This document shows, piece by piece, positions 5,714-5,739 of a DNA stretch of 5,739 nt. This stretch comes from Chloroflexota bacterium (lineage in GTDB: Bacteria; Chloroflexota; Anaerolineae; Anaerolineales; UBA4823): assembly GCA_023395675.1 (NCBI GenBank), contig JAEWYL010000191.1, positions 1 through 5,739 of the forward strand, in the 5' to 3' direction. Under the pieces are notes generated by a model. It searched no databases and was not told the DNA's origin. It saw only the letters and a program-made list of their open reading frames with translations. Position 1 is the first letter of the stretch; the number at the start of each line of letters is the position of its first letter. The position numbers and the translations under genes are program-made.

Positions 5714-5739
5714 ATGCACAATCCCAATCCATTCGATTT
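5714..5739 (+). CDS. start of a fifth operon gene, cut by the window edge (possible RAMP subunit)
   Basis: Only eight full codons are visible (MHNPNPFD). GGTGAG at 5704-5709 lies 4 nt upstream and supports the ATG at 5714. An in-frame GTG at 5705 would overlap the previous stop as GTGA but has no Shine-Dalgarno sequence. An NP-aromatic-x-F beginning recalls RAMP proteins of the TIGR03986 type, which carry an NPYNFVP-like motif near the N-terminus. With so little sequence this is a weak guess; a further subunit of the same complex is expected from the 5-nt spacing. Confidence 0.5.

Noticed and set aside
5169..5732. 187-aa minus-strand frame opposite the fourth gene
   Set aside because: Antisense shadow rich in Gln/Ala/Arg; the plus strand carries RAMP motifs in the same region.

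Overview
The window looks like a stretch of a GC-rich bacterial genome. A near-perfect extended -10 promoter and good Shine-Dalgarno sequences point to Bacteria. The phylum cannot be read from the sequence; Chloroflexota or another GC-rich environmental lineage is only a guess. It holds one plus-strand operon of type III CRISPR-Cas-like effector genes, cut off at the right edge. No CRISPR array, cas1/cas2, cas6, HD nuclease or obvious ancillary effector is present within these 5.7 kb.

Layout: positions 1-66 may be the tail of an upstream gene, frame undetermined. Positions 67-116 form an 18-bp perfect stem-loop with a T-run, a likely bidirectional terminator. Positions 117-293 appear non-coding. 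A TGnTATAAT promoter at 275-302 drives the operon. Then come: (1) a 496-aa HD-less Cas10/Cmr2-like protein with a complete palm2 cyclase signature (DGNGFG and GGDE) at 364-1854; (2) a 613-aa multi-RAMP protein, which reads as a Cas7-like domain fused to a Csx10-like double RAMP, at 1851-3692; (3) a 320-aa Csm3-like Cas7 protein at 3718-4680; (4) a 343-aa divergent RAMP protein at 4677-5708; (5) the first codons of another gene at 5714, possibly one more RAMP subunit.

The genes are tightly packed (ATGA overlaps between 1/2 and 3/4, 25 nt between 2/3, 5 nt between 4/5), as expected for subunits of one complex. The inferred complex has a Cas10-like nucleotide cyclase as large subunit, a Cas7-Csx10-like fusion and further Cas7/RAMP subunits as backbone. 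Two features stand out. The large subunit keeps its cyclase signature but lacks the HD DNase. In addition, by-eye alignment suggests that at least two Cas7-like domains lack the Asp used for target RNA cleavage in Csm3/Cmr4. If so, the assembly would be mainly a sensor that makes a nucleotide signal, not an RNA or DNA cutter. That is an inference and needs structure prediction and wider genomic context.
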